A stretch of DNA of 64,000 nucleotides from Dyella nitratireducens. Its GTDB lineage: Bacteria; Pseudomonadota; Gammaproteobacteria; Xanthomonadales; Rhodanobacteraceae. The notes under the pieces were generated by a model. The model did no database searches and was not told where the DNA came from. It was given only the letters and a program-made list of their open reading frames with translations. Where the stretch lies: NCBI RefSeq assembly GCF_014642835.1, contig NZ_BMJA01000001.1, positions 1,845,267 through 1,909,266 on the forward strand. The letters run 5' to 3'. A program made the translations under genes and the position numbers. This document shows, in pieces, positions 23,985 to 35,984 of this stretch. How positions within the stretch are numbered: position 1 is the first letter of the stretch; each line of letters opens with the position of its first letter.

Positions 23985-25859
23985 TCATGCCATCTCGCCG
24001 CGCAAGACGCGGACACGCTCTTCCAGCACCCCTGCATTGACCTCTTCCGGAGGCCGCGGCGCATCCACCACCAATTCCACCCGTGCGCGGAATCGCCGTG
24101 GCAAACGCGCACGCCGCAGCATCGAATCGCGCCGACTCCACACGCTGCCCCATAGACCGCGCAACGCCATCGGCACAACTGGCACCGGACGTCGCGCCAG
24201 TATCTTCTCCACGCCTGACCGGAACGTCGCGATCTCACCGTCCTTGGTCAAACCACCCTCTGGAAAGATGCACACCACCTCGCCATCTGCCAGCGCCGCA
24301 TCGACGGCATCGAACGCTTGCTGCAATACCGCCGGATCTTCCTTTTGACCCGCAATGGGAATCGCCCTCGCCGTCTTGAACACGAAGTGCAGCAGCGGAA
24401 TCTGGAAGATCTTGTAATACATCACGAAGCGCGCGGGGCGACGCAGGTTCGCCATCAAGATCAGCGGATCCATGAAGCTCACATGATTGCAAACCAGCAG
24501 CGCCGGCCCCTCTTCCGGTAGATGCTTCATGCCGTCCACGCGGATGCGATACAGCGTATTCACCAGCACCCAGGTGATGAAACGCATCAGGAACTCGGGC
24601 ACCAGCGTGAAGATGTATGCCGCCACCAGCACGTTGAGCAGCGCCGCCGACAGAAAAATATGCGCTGCACTCACCCCCAACCGTTCCAGCGTCAGACCGA
24701 ACAGCGAAGCCATCACGATCAACAGCGCATTGAGAATATTGTTGCCCGCAATCACACGCGACAACCGGCTGCTCGGCGCACGCGATTGCACGAACGCAAA
24801 CAGCGGCACCACATAAAAGCCGGCAAACACGCCGATCAACGTGAGATCGAACACGATGCGCCAGCTGCCTGCTGCGTGCAGGAAGGCCAGCCAATCCATA
24901 CCGCGTACCGCCGCCGCACCGGGACGCGCCAGGAACAGGTCCACACCGAAGGCAGTCAGCCCGAACGCGCCCAGCGGCACCAGGCCGATTTCCACGCGCT
25001 TGCCGGACATCTTTTCGCACATCAGCGAACCCACACCGGTACCGATGGAGAACAAGGTAAGCACCAGCGTATTCACCGTGCCGTCGCCGCCCAGGTTGAT
25101 GCGCGTGTAAAGCGGCAGCTGCGCCACCAGCACCGTACCGAAGAACCAAAACCAGGAAATACCCAGCACGGCGTTGAACACTGCGCGATCTTCGCGCGTG
25201 ATGCGCAACACCCGCACCGTCTCGGTAAAGGGATTCCAGTTGAATTTAAGATCCGGCGCGGTAGCCGGTGCTGGTGGAATGACCCGGCTGGCAAAGTATC
25301 CGATCACCGCAACACCGATGGTCAACGCGGCGGATAAATGCGGCCCCATGCCCGCCATCAGCATCAACAGATTGCCGGCCGTCATGCCGATCAGGATCGC
25401 CATCTGCGTGCCCATTTCCACCAGGCCGTTGCCGCCAACCAGTTCGCTCTGTTTCAGCGCCTGCGGCAAAATCGCGTACTTGATGGGACCAAACACGGTC
25501 GAGTGCACACCCATCATGAACAGCACGATCAGCAGCAGCACCAGATGGTGGGTGATGAAGCCATAGGCCGCCAGCACCATGGCCGCGATCTCGAACAGCT
25601 TGACGTAGCGAATGATGCGCGTCTTCTCGAACTTCTCGGCCAATTGACCCGCGCTCGCCGAAAAAAGAAAGAACGGCAAAATGAAAAGCGCCGGTGCCAG
25701 ATTGGTGTACAAACCCACGTCCTTATCCGACAGGCCCATCTGGAACGCAGCCAGCATCACCATGGCATTGCGGAACGCGCTGTCGTTGAAGGCGGCCAGC
25801 GCCTGGGTCCAGAAAAACGGCGCAAAACGTCGACTGCCTAGCAGGGCGAACTGGCTCAT
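23985..25859 (-). CDS. Lysophospholipid transporter LplT-like MFS fused to a PlsC-type acyltransferase
   Basis: A 624-residue inner-membrane protein. Residues 1-400 are a 12-helix MFS domain of the LplT type (FWTQALAAFNDSAFRNAMVM, LVGGNGLVEMGTQMAILIG). Residues 430-624 are a PlsC acyltransferase with the H-x4-D motif in CNHVSFMDPLIL and the substrate motif in CIFPEGGLTKDGEI. This resembles the LplT-Aas phospholipid-recycling system, in which lysophospholipids are flipped in and re-acylated, but the acyl-ACP synthetase domain is missing. A free-standing AMP-binding gene lies 2.4 kb away. Start chosen at MSQFALLGSRRF. Confidence 0.88.
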   Translation of the reverse strand: MSQFALLGSRRFAPFFWTQALAAFNDSAFRNAMVMLAAFQMGLSDKDVGLYTNLAPALFILPFFLFSASAGQLAEKFEKTRIIRYVKLFEIAAMVLAAYGFITHHLVLLLIVLFMMGVHSTVFGPIKYAILPQALKQSELVGGNGLVEMGTQMAILIGMTAGNLLMLMAGMGPHLSAALTIGVAVIGYFASRVIPPAPATAPDLKFNWNPFTETVRVLRITREDRAVFNAVLGISWFWFFGTVLVAQLPLYTRINLGGDGTVNTLVLTLFSIGTGVGSLMCEKMSGKRVEIGLVPLGAFGLTAFGVDLFLARPGAAAVRGMDWLAFLHAAGSWRIVFDLTLIGVFAGFYVVPLFAFVQSRAPSSRLSRVIAGNNILNALLIVMASLFGLTLERLGVSAAHIFLSAALLNVLVAAYIFTLVPEFLMRFITWVLVNTLYRIRVDGMKHLPEEGPALLVCNHVSFMDPLILMANLRRPARFVMYYKIFQIPLLHFVFKTARAIPIAGQKEDPAVLQQAFDAVDAALADGEVVCIFPEGGLTKDGEIATFRSGVEKILARRPVPVVPMALRGLWGSVWSRRDSMLRRARLPRRFRARVELVVDAPRPPEEVNAGVLEERVRVLRGEMA

Positions 25860-25941
25860 GCGGATCCTTGGCAAACGGGACGCCATTAGCGTAGCGTGAA
25901 AACCGTTACGATCACGAGCGTGCCACCCGCGCCCTATCACC

Positions 25942-26310
25942 ATGTTCCTGGCTTTAGCCGACGCCGTACTTGCCTTCCACCTGGCCTTTATCCTGTTCGT
26001 CTGCCTCGGCGCATGGTTGGCGCTGAAATGGCGCTGGGTTCTCTGGCTGCAACTGCCGGCCGCGGCGTGGGGCGTGTTTGTGGAAGCGAGTGGATGGATC
26101 TGTCCGTTGACGTCCATTGAAAACTATTTCCGCGAACGTGCAGGGGAATCGGCCTATCAAGGCGACTGTATCGGTCACTACCTTACCGCCACGATCTACC
26201 CTGACGGGCTGACCAGGAACATCCAATACGCGCTTGGCGCGATCGTGCTGATCGTCAACGGCTCCATCTATCTCTGGCTGCTACGCAACCAGCTCAAGCG
26301 TCGCCCCTGA
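25942..26310 (+). CDS. DUF2784-family membrane protein
   Basis: A 122-residue inner-membrane protein with about three to four helices (ADAVLAFHLAFILFVCLGAWL, WVLWLQLPAAAWGVFVEA, YALGAIVLIVNGSIYLWLL). It has the DUF2784 hallmark WICPLTSIENYFRERAGESAY plus GDCIGHYL. Function unknown. It is divergent from the LplT-like gene and upstream of the GFA gene. Confidence 0.85.
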   Translation: MFLALADAVLAFHLAFILFVCLGAWLALKWRWVLWLQLPAAAWGVFVEASGWICPLTSIENYFRERAGESAYQGDCIGHYLTATIYPDGLTRNIQYALGAIVLIVNGSIYLWLLRNQLKRRP

Positions 26311-26357
26311 GTCATGGCGTATGCTTGTGTTCGGGATACATCACGAACAAGCACACC

Positions 26358-26777
26358 ATGCTGATCGCCGGAAGCTGCCATTGCGGAAACATCACCTTCA
26401 CGCTCGACTGGTCGCCCGAGCCTACAGAAATTCCTGCACGCGCCTGCACATGCACGTTTTGCACGAAACACGGTGGTGTATGGACGTCTTATCCACCAGG
26501 CTCATTGAAGGTCAAAGTGAAAGACGCGCAGCTGGTGTCGTGCTATGCATTCGGCACGGAAACGGCTGATTTTCACGTTTGTAAGCAATGTGGCGTCACG
26601 CCCTTGGTCACAAGCCTGATCGATGAAAAGCTGTATGCCGTCGTGAATGTGAATACGTTTGAGAATGTGGATGCTTCGATGCTGCGCCGATCATCTTCGA
26701 CCCTTGATGGCGAAAGCACGGATGATCGATTGGCAAGACGCAAGCGGAATTGGATCGCAGATGTGACGTTCGCGTAG
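26358..26777 (+). CDS. GFA-family (glutathione-dependent formaldehyde-activating-like) zinc protein
   Basis: A 139-residue protein of the GFA/CENP-V fold. The zinc ligands are visible: GSCHCGNITFTL, then ACTCTFCTKHGG, then FHVCKQCGVTPL. Homologues range from glutathione-formaldehyde adduct binding to unknown roles, so enzymatic function should not be assumed. The start at MLIAGSCHCG is chosen by family alignment. Its TAG stop codon is supplied by the first bases of a palindromic repeat. Confidence 0.85.
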   Translation: MLIAGSCHCGNITFTLDWSPEPTEIPARACTCTFCTKHGGVWTSYPPGSLKVKVKDAQLVSCYAFGTETADFHVCKQCGVTPLVTSLIDEKLYAVVNVNTFENVDASMLRRSSSTLDGESTDDRLARRKRNWIADVTFA

Positions 26778-26846
26778 GTTGGGGTGCAAACCCCAACGTC
26801 ACGATGCATGGAAGATGGCAATGTTGGGGTTTGCACCCCAACCTAC
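26774..26846. repeat. Palindromic intergenic repeat, GTAGGTTGGGGTG family, copy 2
   Basis: Begins GTAGGTTGGGGTGCAAACCC and ends with GGGTTTGCACCCCAACCTAC, a near-perfect palindrome. Its first TAG is the stop codon of the GFA gene, and it ends 8 bases before the stop of convergent purD. Confidence 0.85.
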
Positions 26847-26853
26847 GAACACG

Positions 26854-28137
26854 TCAGCTTCGGTGCAGCGCGCGATGTGCAATGTCCTTGCGGCAGAACG
26901 CACCATTGAAGTGAATCTTCTTGATGCTGTCATAGGCACGCTCGCGCGCCAATGCGATGTCCTTGCCCAGCGCACAGACGGTCAGCACACGACCACCCGC
27001 CGTGATCACACGGCCTTGTGCATCGAGCTTGGTGCCTGCATGGAATACCTTCGCATCTGCACCGAAGTCGGCATCCAGGCCATCGATCACATCGCCGGTT
27101 TTCACCTTGGCCGGATAGCCGCTTGCCGCCATCACCACACCAATTGAAGGGCGGGCATCCCATTGCACATGCTTGCGGTGCAGCTCGCCATCCAGCGCAG
27201 CTTCGATCAGATCAACGAAGTCGGATTTCAAACGCAGCATGATCGGCTGCGTCTCTGGATCCCCAAAGCGCACGTTGAATTCGATCACCTTGGGAACACC
27301 GTGCTTGTCGATCATCAGGCCGGCGTAGAGGAAGCCGATAAACGGCGCGCCCTCGGCAGCCATGCCGCGCAGCGTCGGTTCGATTACTTCCTTGAGGATG
27401 CGTTTTTCCACCTCCGGCGTCACGACGGGCGCCGGCGAATACGCGCCCATGCCGCCGGTGTTGGGGCCGAGATCGTTGTCGTCGCGGCGCTTGTGGTCCT
27501 GGCTGCTGGCCATCGGCAGCGCGTGTGAGCCATCGCTCATCACGATATAGCTGGCTTCCTCGCCTTCCAGGAATTCCTCGATCACCACGCGTGCGGAAGC
27601 GTCACCGAAAGCGTGTGCGCCGAGCATGTCATGCAGGGCCAGCTCTGCATCACTCAGGGTGAGTGCCACCACGACGCCCTTGCCGGCCGCCAGGCCATCG
27701 GCCTTGATCACGATGGGGGCGCCATGCTCACGCACGTATGCCACCGCCTTGTTGAGCTCCGTAAATACCGCGTAGTGCGCGGTAGGGATGTTGTGGCGGA
27801 GCAGGAAATCCTTGGCGAAAGCCTTGGAGCCTTCCAACTGCGCAGCAATCGCGCGGGGACCGAAGATGCGCAGGCCCGTGGCGCGGAACTTGTCGACCAC
27901 GCCGGCCACCAGCGGCACCTCCGGGCCAACCACGGTCAGCTCGACTTTCTCGGCTTTGGCAAGCTTGAGCAGGCCTTCGATATCGGTGACGGCCACATCG
28001 GCATTGCGCACGCCGTGCTCGCGCGCCGTACCGGCGTTGCCGGGGGCGACGATCACTTCGCTGACGCGCCGCGATTGCTTGAGCTTCCACGCCAGCGCGT
28101 GCTCGCGGCCGCCGTTGCCGATCACCAGAACCTTCAT
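26854..28137 (-). CDS. purD: Phosphoribosylamine-glycine ligase
   Basis: A 427-residue ATP-grasp enzyme that makes glycinamide ribonucleotide in purine synthesis. It starts MKVLVIGNGGREHALAWKL and has the ATP-grasp region IVIKADGLAAGKGVVVA, then QDHKRRDDNDLGPNTGGMGA and the metal-binding IEFNVRFGDPETQ. Length matches E. coli PurD (429). The family start is unambiguous; the open frame continues upstream without homology. Confidence 0.95.
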   Translation of the reverse strand: MKVLVIGNGGREHALAWKLKQSRRVSEVIVAPGNAGTAREHGVRNADVAVTDIEGLLKLAKAEKVELTVVGPEVPLVAGVVDKFRATGLRIFGPRAIAAQLEGSKAFAKDFLLRHNIPTAHYAVFTELNKAVAYVREHGAPIVIKADGLAAGKGVVVALTLSDAELALHDMLGAHAFGDASARVVIEEFLEGEEASYIVMSDGSHALPMASSQDHKRRDDNDLGPNTGGMGAYSPAPVVTPEVEKRILKEVIEPTLRGMAAEGAPFIGFLYAGLMIDKHGVPKVIEFNVRFGDPETQPIMLRLKSDFVDLIEAALDGELHRKHVQWDARPSIGVVMAASGYPAKVKTGDVIDGLDADFGADAKVFHAGTKLDAQGRVITAGGRVLTVCALGKDIALARERAYDSIKKIHFNGAFCRKDIAHRALHRS

Positions 28138-28231
28138 GCCTGCTCCCACTGCTGCACAACTTGAGAGCGCGCATTGTAGTGGGTGTTGCCTGGTTTGCCT
28201 GGATAGCCGCTCTCCCACTGGGAGAGGGACG

Positions 28232-29602
28232 TTAAGCGTGCAGCATTTCGAGTAATGCCGCCCGTGGCAGTTTGCCGGTTTCGTTGCGCGGCAGGCCTTC
28301 CACCAGCCGCAGCGGACGCGGCAGGAATACCGGATCGATTGACGCACGCAGGGCGTCGAGGATGGCGTGCTCATCGAGCCCAGGCGCCACTGCCAGGGCC
28401 GCAATGCGCCGCACACCGATGGCGTCGGCCTCATCCAACTGGAACACCACCCCGTCTTCCACGCCCGGAATGTTCAACAGACGACGGGTGAGGTCGCCCA
28501 GCGAGGCGCGCTTGCCGGCAATCTCCAGCAGATCGGCATGGCGCCCACGCAGTTCGAAGCGACGGCCTTCATCGTGCAAGCTCACGATGTCCGCCAACAC
28601 GGCTGGCCCGTCGAGCTGCGGCGCTTCGATCTGGGTGCCATCCGGCTGCGGATGGAGATGCACGCCGTGGTACAGCGACCAACGGTCGTCAACGGTCGCA
28701 CGCCGCGAAGCAAAAGCGCAGGTTTCGGTGGAGCCGAACACTTCCAGCAGCGGCGCATGAAAGCGTTGCTCGGCCTGCACCGCCAACTCGGGCGGCATGG
28801 GTGCCGTGGCGGAAAGCATCGCGGCCAGCGGCGGCAAGTTCACACCCGAGGCAACCAGTGCACGCAAATGCACGGGTGTGGTAACCAGCACACGCGGCGC
28901 CGGCATGTCTTCCAGCGCAATAGCGATATCGGCTGGAAAGAACGGACGGCCGGAATGCACCTGCACCTCGCCCAGCAACGGCAGCAGGATCGACATCTCC
29001 ACGCCGTAGATGTGTTGCGGCGGCACCGTTGCCACCACCGAGAACCGCTCGCCTACGACCTGCTGCAACATGCGCAAATTGCCGGTCGTGCTCGCATGGA
29101 AACTGCGCCAGGTCTTCGCGTTCGAACGCGGCGATCCGGTGGAACCGGAGGTGTATCCGATCGCCACAGTTTGCAGGGCGGGAATCGCCGGCCAGACTGC
29201 TTCCCCGGAGACAGCTTCATCCACCGGCAACGGAGGCAAAACGTGGTAGTGCCGGGGTGCCGGATGGAGCGGCCGGTCGCCAACGACGTGACAGCCTGGA
29301 TGCGCAGCCATCACTTCCTCCACCGCCTGCGGTGCACGCGAGGGCGGCAGCAGGTTGGCCTGGCCGCGCAGGGCAATCGCACAAAAGGCGACGAGGAAGG
29401 CATAGCGGTCTTCGCACAGATTCACCGCAGCAGGCGCTTCGGGCAGTTGCGCGGCGACACGCGCCACGTGCGCAACGAACTGCGCCGCCGTGATCACCTG
29501 GCCGTCATGCAGAGCCACCACGCGGCATGGGTCGTCCACCTTCAAAAGGGGCAGCAGTCGCGCCGCTTCATCGCGCTGATAGGTGTCGTAGACGATCGCC
29601 AC
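28232..29602 (-). CDS. AMP-binding acyl/aryl ligase
   Basis: A 456-residue ANL-superfamily adenylating enzyme. The P-loop is YTSGSTGSPRSNAKTW, the A5-type motif EVFGSTETCAFASRR, the A7/A8-type ELRGRHADLLEIAGKR, and the catalytic-lysine tail LPRNETGKLPRAAL. It is shorter than typical acyl-CoA synthetases and resembles the stand-alone ligases of aryl-polyene/xanthomonadin clusters. It could instead supply activated acyl groups to the nearby LplT-PlsC protein. Substrate unknown. It precedes purD on the same strand after a 94-base gap. Confidence 0.82.
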   Translation of the reverse strand: MAIVYDTYQRDEAARLLPLLKVDDPCRVVALHDGQVITAAQFVAHVARVAAQLPEAPAAVNLCEDRYAFLVAFCAIALRGQANLLPPSRAPQAVEEVMAAHPGCHVVGDRPLHPAPRHYHVLPPLPVDEAVSGEAVWPAIPALQTVAIGYTSGSTGSPRSNAKTWRSFHASTTGNLRMLQQVVGERFSVVATVPPQHIYGVEMSILLPLLGEVQVHSGRPFFPADIAIALEDMPAPRVLVTTPVHLRALVASGVNLPPLAAMLSATAPMPPELAVQAEQRFHAPLLEVFGSTETCAFASRRATVDDRWSLYHGVHLHPQPDGTQIEAPQLDGPAVLADIVSLHDEGRRFELRGRHADLLEIAGKRASLGDLTRRLLNIPGVEDGVVFQLDEADAIGVRRIAALAVAPGLDEHAILDALRASIDPVFLPRPLRLVEGLPRNETGKLPRAALLEMLHA

Positions 29603-29743
29603 ACGCAGACTCCTGGTTGCTGCCCATGCAAACCCCTGACCGGCCAGATCGGTCGGTAGTACCGGTTGTTCGGGATTTGCCCCTCATCCTCGCGCTAACG
29701 GCTGAATCGGCGCCCACCGTGCCATGGCCGTGTTCTACGGGAT

Positions 29744-30315
29744 TCAGCTTCGGATGATAGCGCCAGTGAGCGCATCCCGGATGGTGGTGGGCTGGGACGC
29801 ACCACCCAGTGGAGCATCCACGATGCCATCCAAGCCTTCGCCGAAGTAGGCCGTGACGGTGGCCAGGTCTCGTGCCGGCGGCCGGCCATGCGGGTTGGCG
29901 CTGGTGGAGACCAAGGCGCCGCCGAAAGCACGGCATAGCGCGGCGGCGGGGCCATGCGCCGTGACGCGCAGGGCGATGCCCTCATGCTCGCCTGCCACCC
30001 AGTCCGGCACGTCGGCACTGCGCGGAAACACCCAGGTGAACGGGCCGGGCCAGCTGGCGCGCACTTGCGCCAGCACGTCCTGCGGCACTTTCGTCATGTC
30101 GACGTAGCGTGTGATTTGTGCGAAGTCCGCGGCAATCAGCAGCACGCCTTGCGTGGCGGGGCGTTGCTTGAGCGCGAAGATGCGTTCGAAGGCGATGCGA
30201 TTGTGCGGATCGCAACCGAGGCCGAAGACGGCTTCGGTGGGGTAGGCGATGACGCCGCCTTGGCGGAGTGCGTCAGCGGCACCTTCCAGTTCGGCGAGAG
30301 TGTGGTGCTGGGGTA

Positions 30316-30319
<4 letters not shown>
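29744..30319 (-). CDS. tsaC: Threonylcarbamoyl-AMP synthase (TsaC/Sua5/YrdC family), TTG start
   Basis: A 191-residue enzyme that makes threonylcarbamoyl-AMP for the t6A37 modification of ANN-decoding tRNAs. YrdC features are clear: GGVIAYPTEAVFGLGCDPHN, FALKQRPATQGVLLIA, WPGPFTWVFP and ALVSTSANPHG. No ATG exists near the homologous start; TTG at 30319 overlaps the topA stop (TTGA) and gives the expected length. The two genes are therefore translationally coupled. Confidence 0.9.
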
Positions 30320-32784
<2,465 letters not shown>

Positions 32785-32908
32785 GTGGCGTGGGGTTCCC
32801 AAGTTCCTTCTGCAGCCGTTCCTGAACGGCCGCCTTTTTATAGTTGGAAGCACGCCGGCTTGATGGCTGTCAAGCTGGCGTGCGTGAAAACGCGGCGTAG
32901 CCCGCCTT

Positions 32909-34054
32909 TCAGATGCCCGGCAGCCGTTGATAACGGCCCCCCGGCAGCCCCTCCACGCAGCCCTCCAGCTCCAGCATGAGCAGCATGGATGACAACTCGG
33001 CGGCACTTTGCCCAGTACGTTCCGCCAGCTCATCCAGCGCCAGGGGATCGTGGCCGAGCACCTGCAGCAGCTGCCGGTACTCCGGATCGTCGCGCCAGCC
33101 GCCTGCCGCCGCCCTGGCGGTTCCGGTGGCGGCCGGCGGCGACCGTTCCAGGCGTTGAGCCAGTTCGGCACCAAGCGCCCGGGCGGCGGGAACCAGGGTT
33201 TCAGCAACTTCAACGGCGCTCTCGACCAGCCGCGCACCATCCCGGATCAGGCGGTGGCAGCCTCGGGCGAGCGGATTATGGATGGAACCGGGCACGGCGA
33301 ACACCTCCCGCCCCTGCTCGCCAGCCAACCGGGCAGTGATCAGGGAGCCCGACTGCATCCCCGCCTCGATCACCAGCGTGCCCAGCGACAAACCGGCGAT
33401 GATGCGGTTGCGGCGCGGAAAATGGTCCGCCCGCGCCGCCGTGCCAGGTGGAAACTCGCTGACCAACACGCCTTGCGCCTCTATGCGGGCAGACAATTCG
33501 CGATGCTTGCGCGGATAGACCAGATCCGGTCCCGTGCCAATCACGGCAACGGTAGGCTGAGCGGCCGCCAGCGCTGCCTCATGCGCCGCGCCGTCGATGC
33601 CATCGGCCAGGCCGCTGGTCACCACGAACCCGGCTTGCGCCAAATAACGAGCGAAGGCCTGGGCGTTGGTTTTACCCGCCGTGCTCGCGCTACGTGCGCC
33701 TACGATCGCGACCTGCGGGTGCAGCAGCAGGCTGGTATCACCGGCGACGAACAGCGCAGCTGGCGGCTGCGGGATGGTTTCCAGCTGGGGCGGGAAGTCC
33801 GCCTCCGTGCAACGCAGCAGCCGATGATTCGATTCTCTCAGCCAAGCCAGGTCCGCCGCGATGCGCACTTCATCGGGCCGCTCCAACCACGCCTGCGCTT
33901 TGGGATCCAGCACCGAGGAGTGACGCCTCAGTTGCGCCACCACGTCGTCGATACGCCCGTTCGCGGCGACTAGACGCTCACGCAATCCACCCGGCCCCAA
34001 TCCCGGCGTACGCAGGGCCACCAACCAGTCGCGCAGTTCCGCTTGCTCGTTCAT
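32909..34054 (-). CDS. dprA: DNA-processing protein DprA
   Basis: A 381-residue protein that loads RecA onto incoming single-stranded DNA during natural transformation. The Rossmann-like core is typical: VAIVGARSASTAGKTNAQAF, ITSGLADGIDGAAHEAAL-type segment VVTSGLADGIDGAAHEAALA, FPRRNRIIAGLS, and ARLAGEQGREVFAVPGSI. A C-terminal winged helix (ELAERTGQSAAELSSMLLML) matches the DML1-like domain. It lies between the LysM gene and topA in the order usual for Xanthomonadales. Confidence 0.93.
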   Translation of the reverse strand: MNEQAELRDWLVALRTPGLGPGGLRERLVAANGRIDDVVAQLRRHSSVLDPKAQAWLERPDEVRIAADLAWLRESNHRLLRCTEADFPPQLETIPQPPAALFVAGDTSLLLHPQVAIVGARSASTAGKTNAQAFARYLAQAGFVVTSGLADGIDGAAHEAALAAAQPTVAVIGTGPDLVYPRKHRELSARIEAQGVLVSEFPPGTAARADHFPRRNRIIAGLSLGTLVIEAGMQSGSLITARLAGEQGREVFAVPGSIHNPLARGCHRLIRDGARLVESAVEVAETLVPAARALGAELAQRLERSPPAATGTARAAAGGWRDDPEYRQLLQVLGHDPLALDELAERTGQSAAELSSMLLMLELEGCVEGLPGGRYQRLPGI

Positions 34055-34082
34055 GCGGCGAGTCTACGCGAGGCCGAAAACA

Positions 34083-34111
34083 ACGACGGCGCGGGATATC
34101 CGCGCCGTCGT
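34083..34111 (-). terminator. Terminator between the LysM gene and dprA
   Basis: A perfect 12-bp stem ACGACGGCGCGG / CCGCGCCGTCGT with a 5-base loop is followed on the minus strand by TGTTTTC. Confidence 0.7.
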
Positions 34112-34136
34112 GTGAGCTTAGTCGGGAACGTCTGCC

Positions 34137-35285
34137 TTACTCGGGCAACTGGATCCGCGCGCCCTTCTGCACGGGCTTGAGCCCATCCATCACCAGACCG
34201 TAGCTCACGCGATCGAAGGTACGGAACACCATCACGTGGCCGACGTACTCGTCGGGCAATTTCACCCACGTGTGGCTGTCGCGCATCCAGCTGCTGTGGT
34301 TCACATCGTCCGGTACTTTTTCGCCCGGCTGCCACAACGAGAAGGTCATGCCGTTGTCCACGCCATCCTTCGAGCCAACCGACAGCACCACCACGTCGTA
34401 CGGGCCGACCTGGCTCAGACGCTCCTGCGCAAAGGCGATCACACGACCGTTTTCCGGCAGCGTTTTGGGCGGATGCGGGTAGTAATACGGATCGTACGGA
34501 TTGTCGTCGACCGGCATCAGGCGATCGCCGGCGCGAACTTCCATGGTTGAGTTCAGCAGCAGCAGCGTGGCCGGATCGCCGCTGCGCAAGACCTCAGCCT
34601 CGCCGATGACGGTCACTTCCATCCCCAGCGTCTTGCCACGGAACGTGTGATTGGGCGTGACGTTGCCAAGGTCGGTGGCCCATTCCTCCATCCACGGCGT
34701 ATCCGTGGTGGCCACGTCGGCATCGGCGATGTTGGCCGCCATCTCGTCGCTTTGCTTGGCCTCGTCACCACCATAGGTGCGGAACACATGGGTGGGGCGC
34801 ACGATCGCCCAGCGCTGGCCGGGCTGCGCATTGAGCTTGCGCACGTAGATATTCTGACCCGCCGTGCCGGTGAGATCGGCTTGCTCGAAGCCCATCACGT
34901 ACGGCGCATCCTTCACTTGGCTCGGATCGACCACGCGCGAGTCTTTCAGGAACTGCTTGATCGCATCGAGCGGCAGAGCGGGAATCGCCTCGCCTTCGTG
35001 ATGCACCGACGGCTCCAGACGCAGCGACGGTCCGCCGTTGACGAAGGAGAGATCGAGCACGTCACCCGGATAGATCAGGTGCGGGTTGTGAACCTGCGGA
35101 TTGGCCTGCCAGATTTCCGGCCACAGCCACGGCTTGGACAGGAAGCGAGCGGAAATGCTCCAGAGGGTGTCACCACGACGTACGGTGTAGCTGTCGGGGT
35201 GATCGGCACGAAGCTGTGCGCCGGCCGCATATACGGCCACAGTGACCAGCATGCCGGCCAGCAGCCCGATGGACTTTCTGATCAT
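34137..35285 (-). CDS. Secreted LysM-domain protein
   Basis: A 382-residue exported protein with a signal peptide (KSIGLLAGMLVTVAVYAAGA) and one LysM peptidoglycan-binding domain at about residues 32-80 (SYTVRRGDTLWSISARFLS, NPHLIYPGDVLDL). A long family-specific region without catalytic motifs completes it (YVMGFEQADLTGTAGQNIYV, RVIAFAQERLSQVGPYDVVV). Homologues sit next to dprA and divergent from def across Xanthomonadales. Probably a cell-wall-associated structural or regulatory protein; exact role unknown. Confidence 0.88.
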   Translation of the reverse strand: MIRKSIGLLAGMLVTVAVYAAGAQLRADHPDSYTVRRGDTLWSISARFLSKPWLWPEIWQANPQVHNPHLIYPGDVLDLSFVNGGPSLRLEPSVHHEGEAIPALPLDAIKQFLKDSRVVDPSQVKDAPYVMGFEQADLTGTAGQNIYVRKLNAQPGQRWAIVRPTHVFRTYGGDEAKQSDEMAANIADADVATTDTPWMEEWATDLGNVTPNHTFRGKTLGMEVTVIGEAEVLRSGDPATLLLLNSTMEVRAGDRLMPVDDNPYDPYYYPHPPKTLPENGRVIAFAQERLSQVGPYDVVVLSVGSKDGVDNGMTFSLWQPGEKVPDDVNHSSWMRDSHTWVKLPDEYVGHVMVFRTFDRVSYGLVMDGLKPVQKGARIQLPE

Positions 35286-35474
35286 AAACGGGAATCCCCC
35301 TCCCCCTACGCTCGGGCGAGTGTAACCGAAGCATTAACCCAAGCAACACGTGTTAGTTGGCAAATTCGCGCACCGGCAACAACTTGGAACGCGTACAATA
35401 TCCATATTCTAGACCGCGGCCGGGCTGGCTTTTTACCAATTCGCCCGCATTTCCGGCGTCTGAGGTAAGTATCC

Positions 35475-35984
35475 ATGTCCGTCCTGACCATTCTTGAATT
35501 TCCCGACCCGCGACTGCGCACCAAGGCCGCGCCGGTCACCGAGTTCGACGCTTCATTGAAGCAGTTCATCGATGACATGTTCGAGACGATGTACGACGCC
35601 AACGGCGTAGGCCTGGCCGCCACCCAGGTGAACGTGCACAAGCGCGTACTGGTAGCCGACATGAGCGATGAGCGCAACCAGCCGCTCGCACTGATCAATC
35701 CGGAGATCCTGGAAAAGGATGGCACCCAGGTCTACCAGGAAGGCTGCCTGTCCTTCCCCGGTATTTTTGCCGACGTCACTCGCGCGTTGAAGGTGAAAGT
35801 GCGTGCGCATGACGTGGAAGGCAAAACCTTCGAGCTGGAAGTGGAGGGTCCGTTGGCCGTGTGCATCCAGCATGAGATGGATCATCTGGCCGGCAAGGTG
35901 TTCGTCGACTATCTGTCGCCGCTGAAGCGCTCGATCCTGCTCAAGCGCCTGGAGAAACAGCGCAAGCAGGCTGCGACTGCGTGA
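35475..35984 (+). CDS. def: Peptide deformylase
   Basis: A 169-residue Fe/Zn hydrolase that removes the N-formyl group from new proteins. All three motifs are intact: [16 protein letters not shown] (metal Cys) and HEMDHLAG (metal His pair and catalytic Glu). Length is standard. It starts the def-fmt-rsmB operon, overlapping fmt by 4 bases. Confidence 0.96.
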   Translation: MSVLTILEFPDPRLRTKAAPVTEFDASLKQFIDDMFETMYDANGVGLAATQVNVHKRVLVADMSDERNQPLALINPEILEKDGTQVYQEGCLSFPGIFADVTRALKVKVRAHDVEGKTFELEVEGPLAVCIQHEMDHLAGKVFVDYLSPLKRSILLKRLEKQRKQAATA

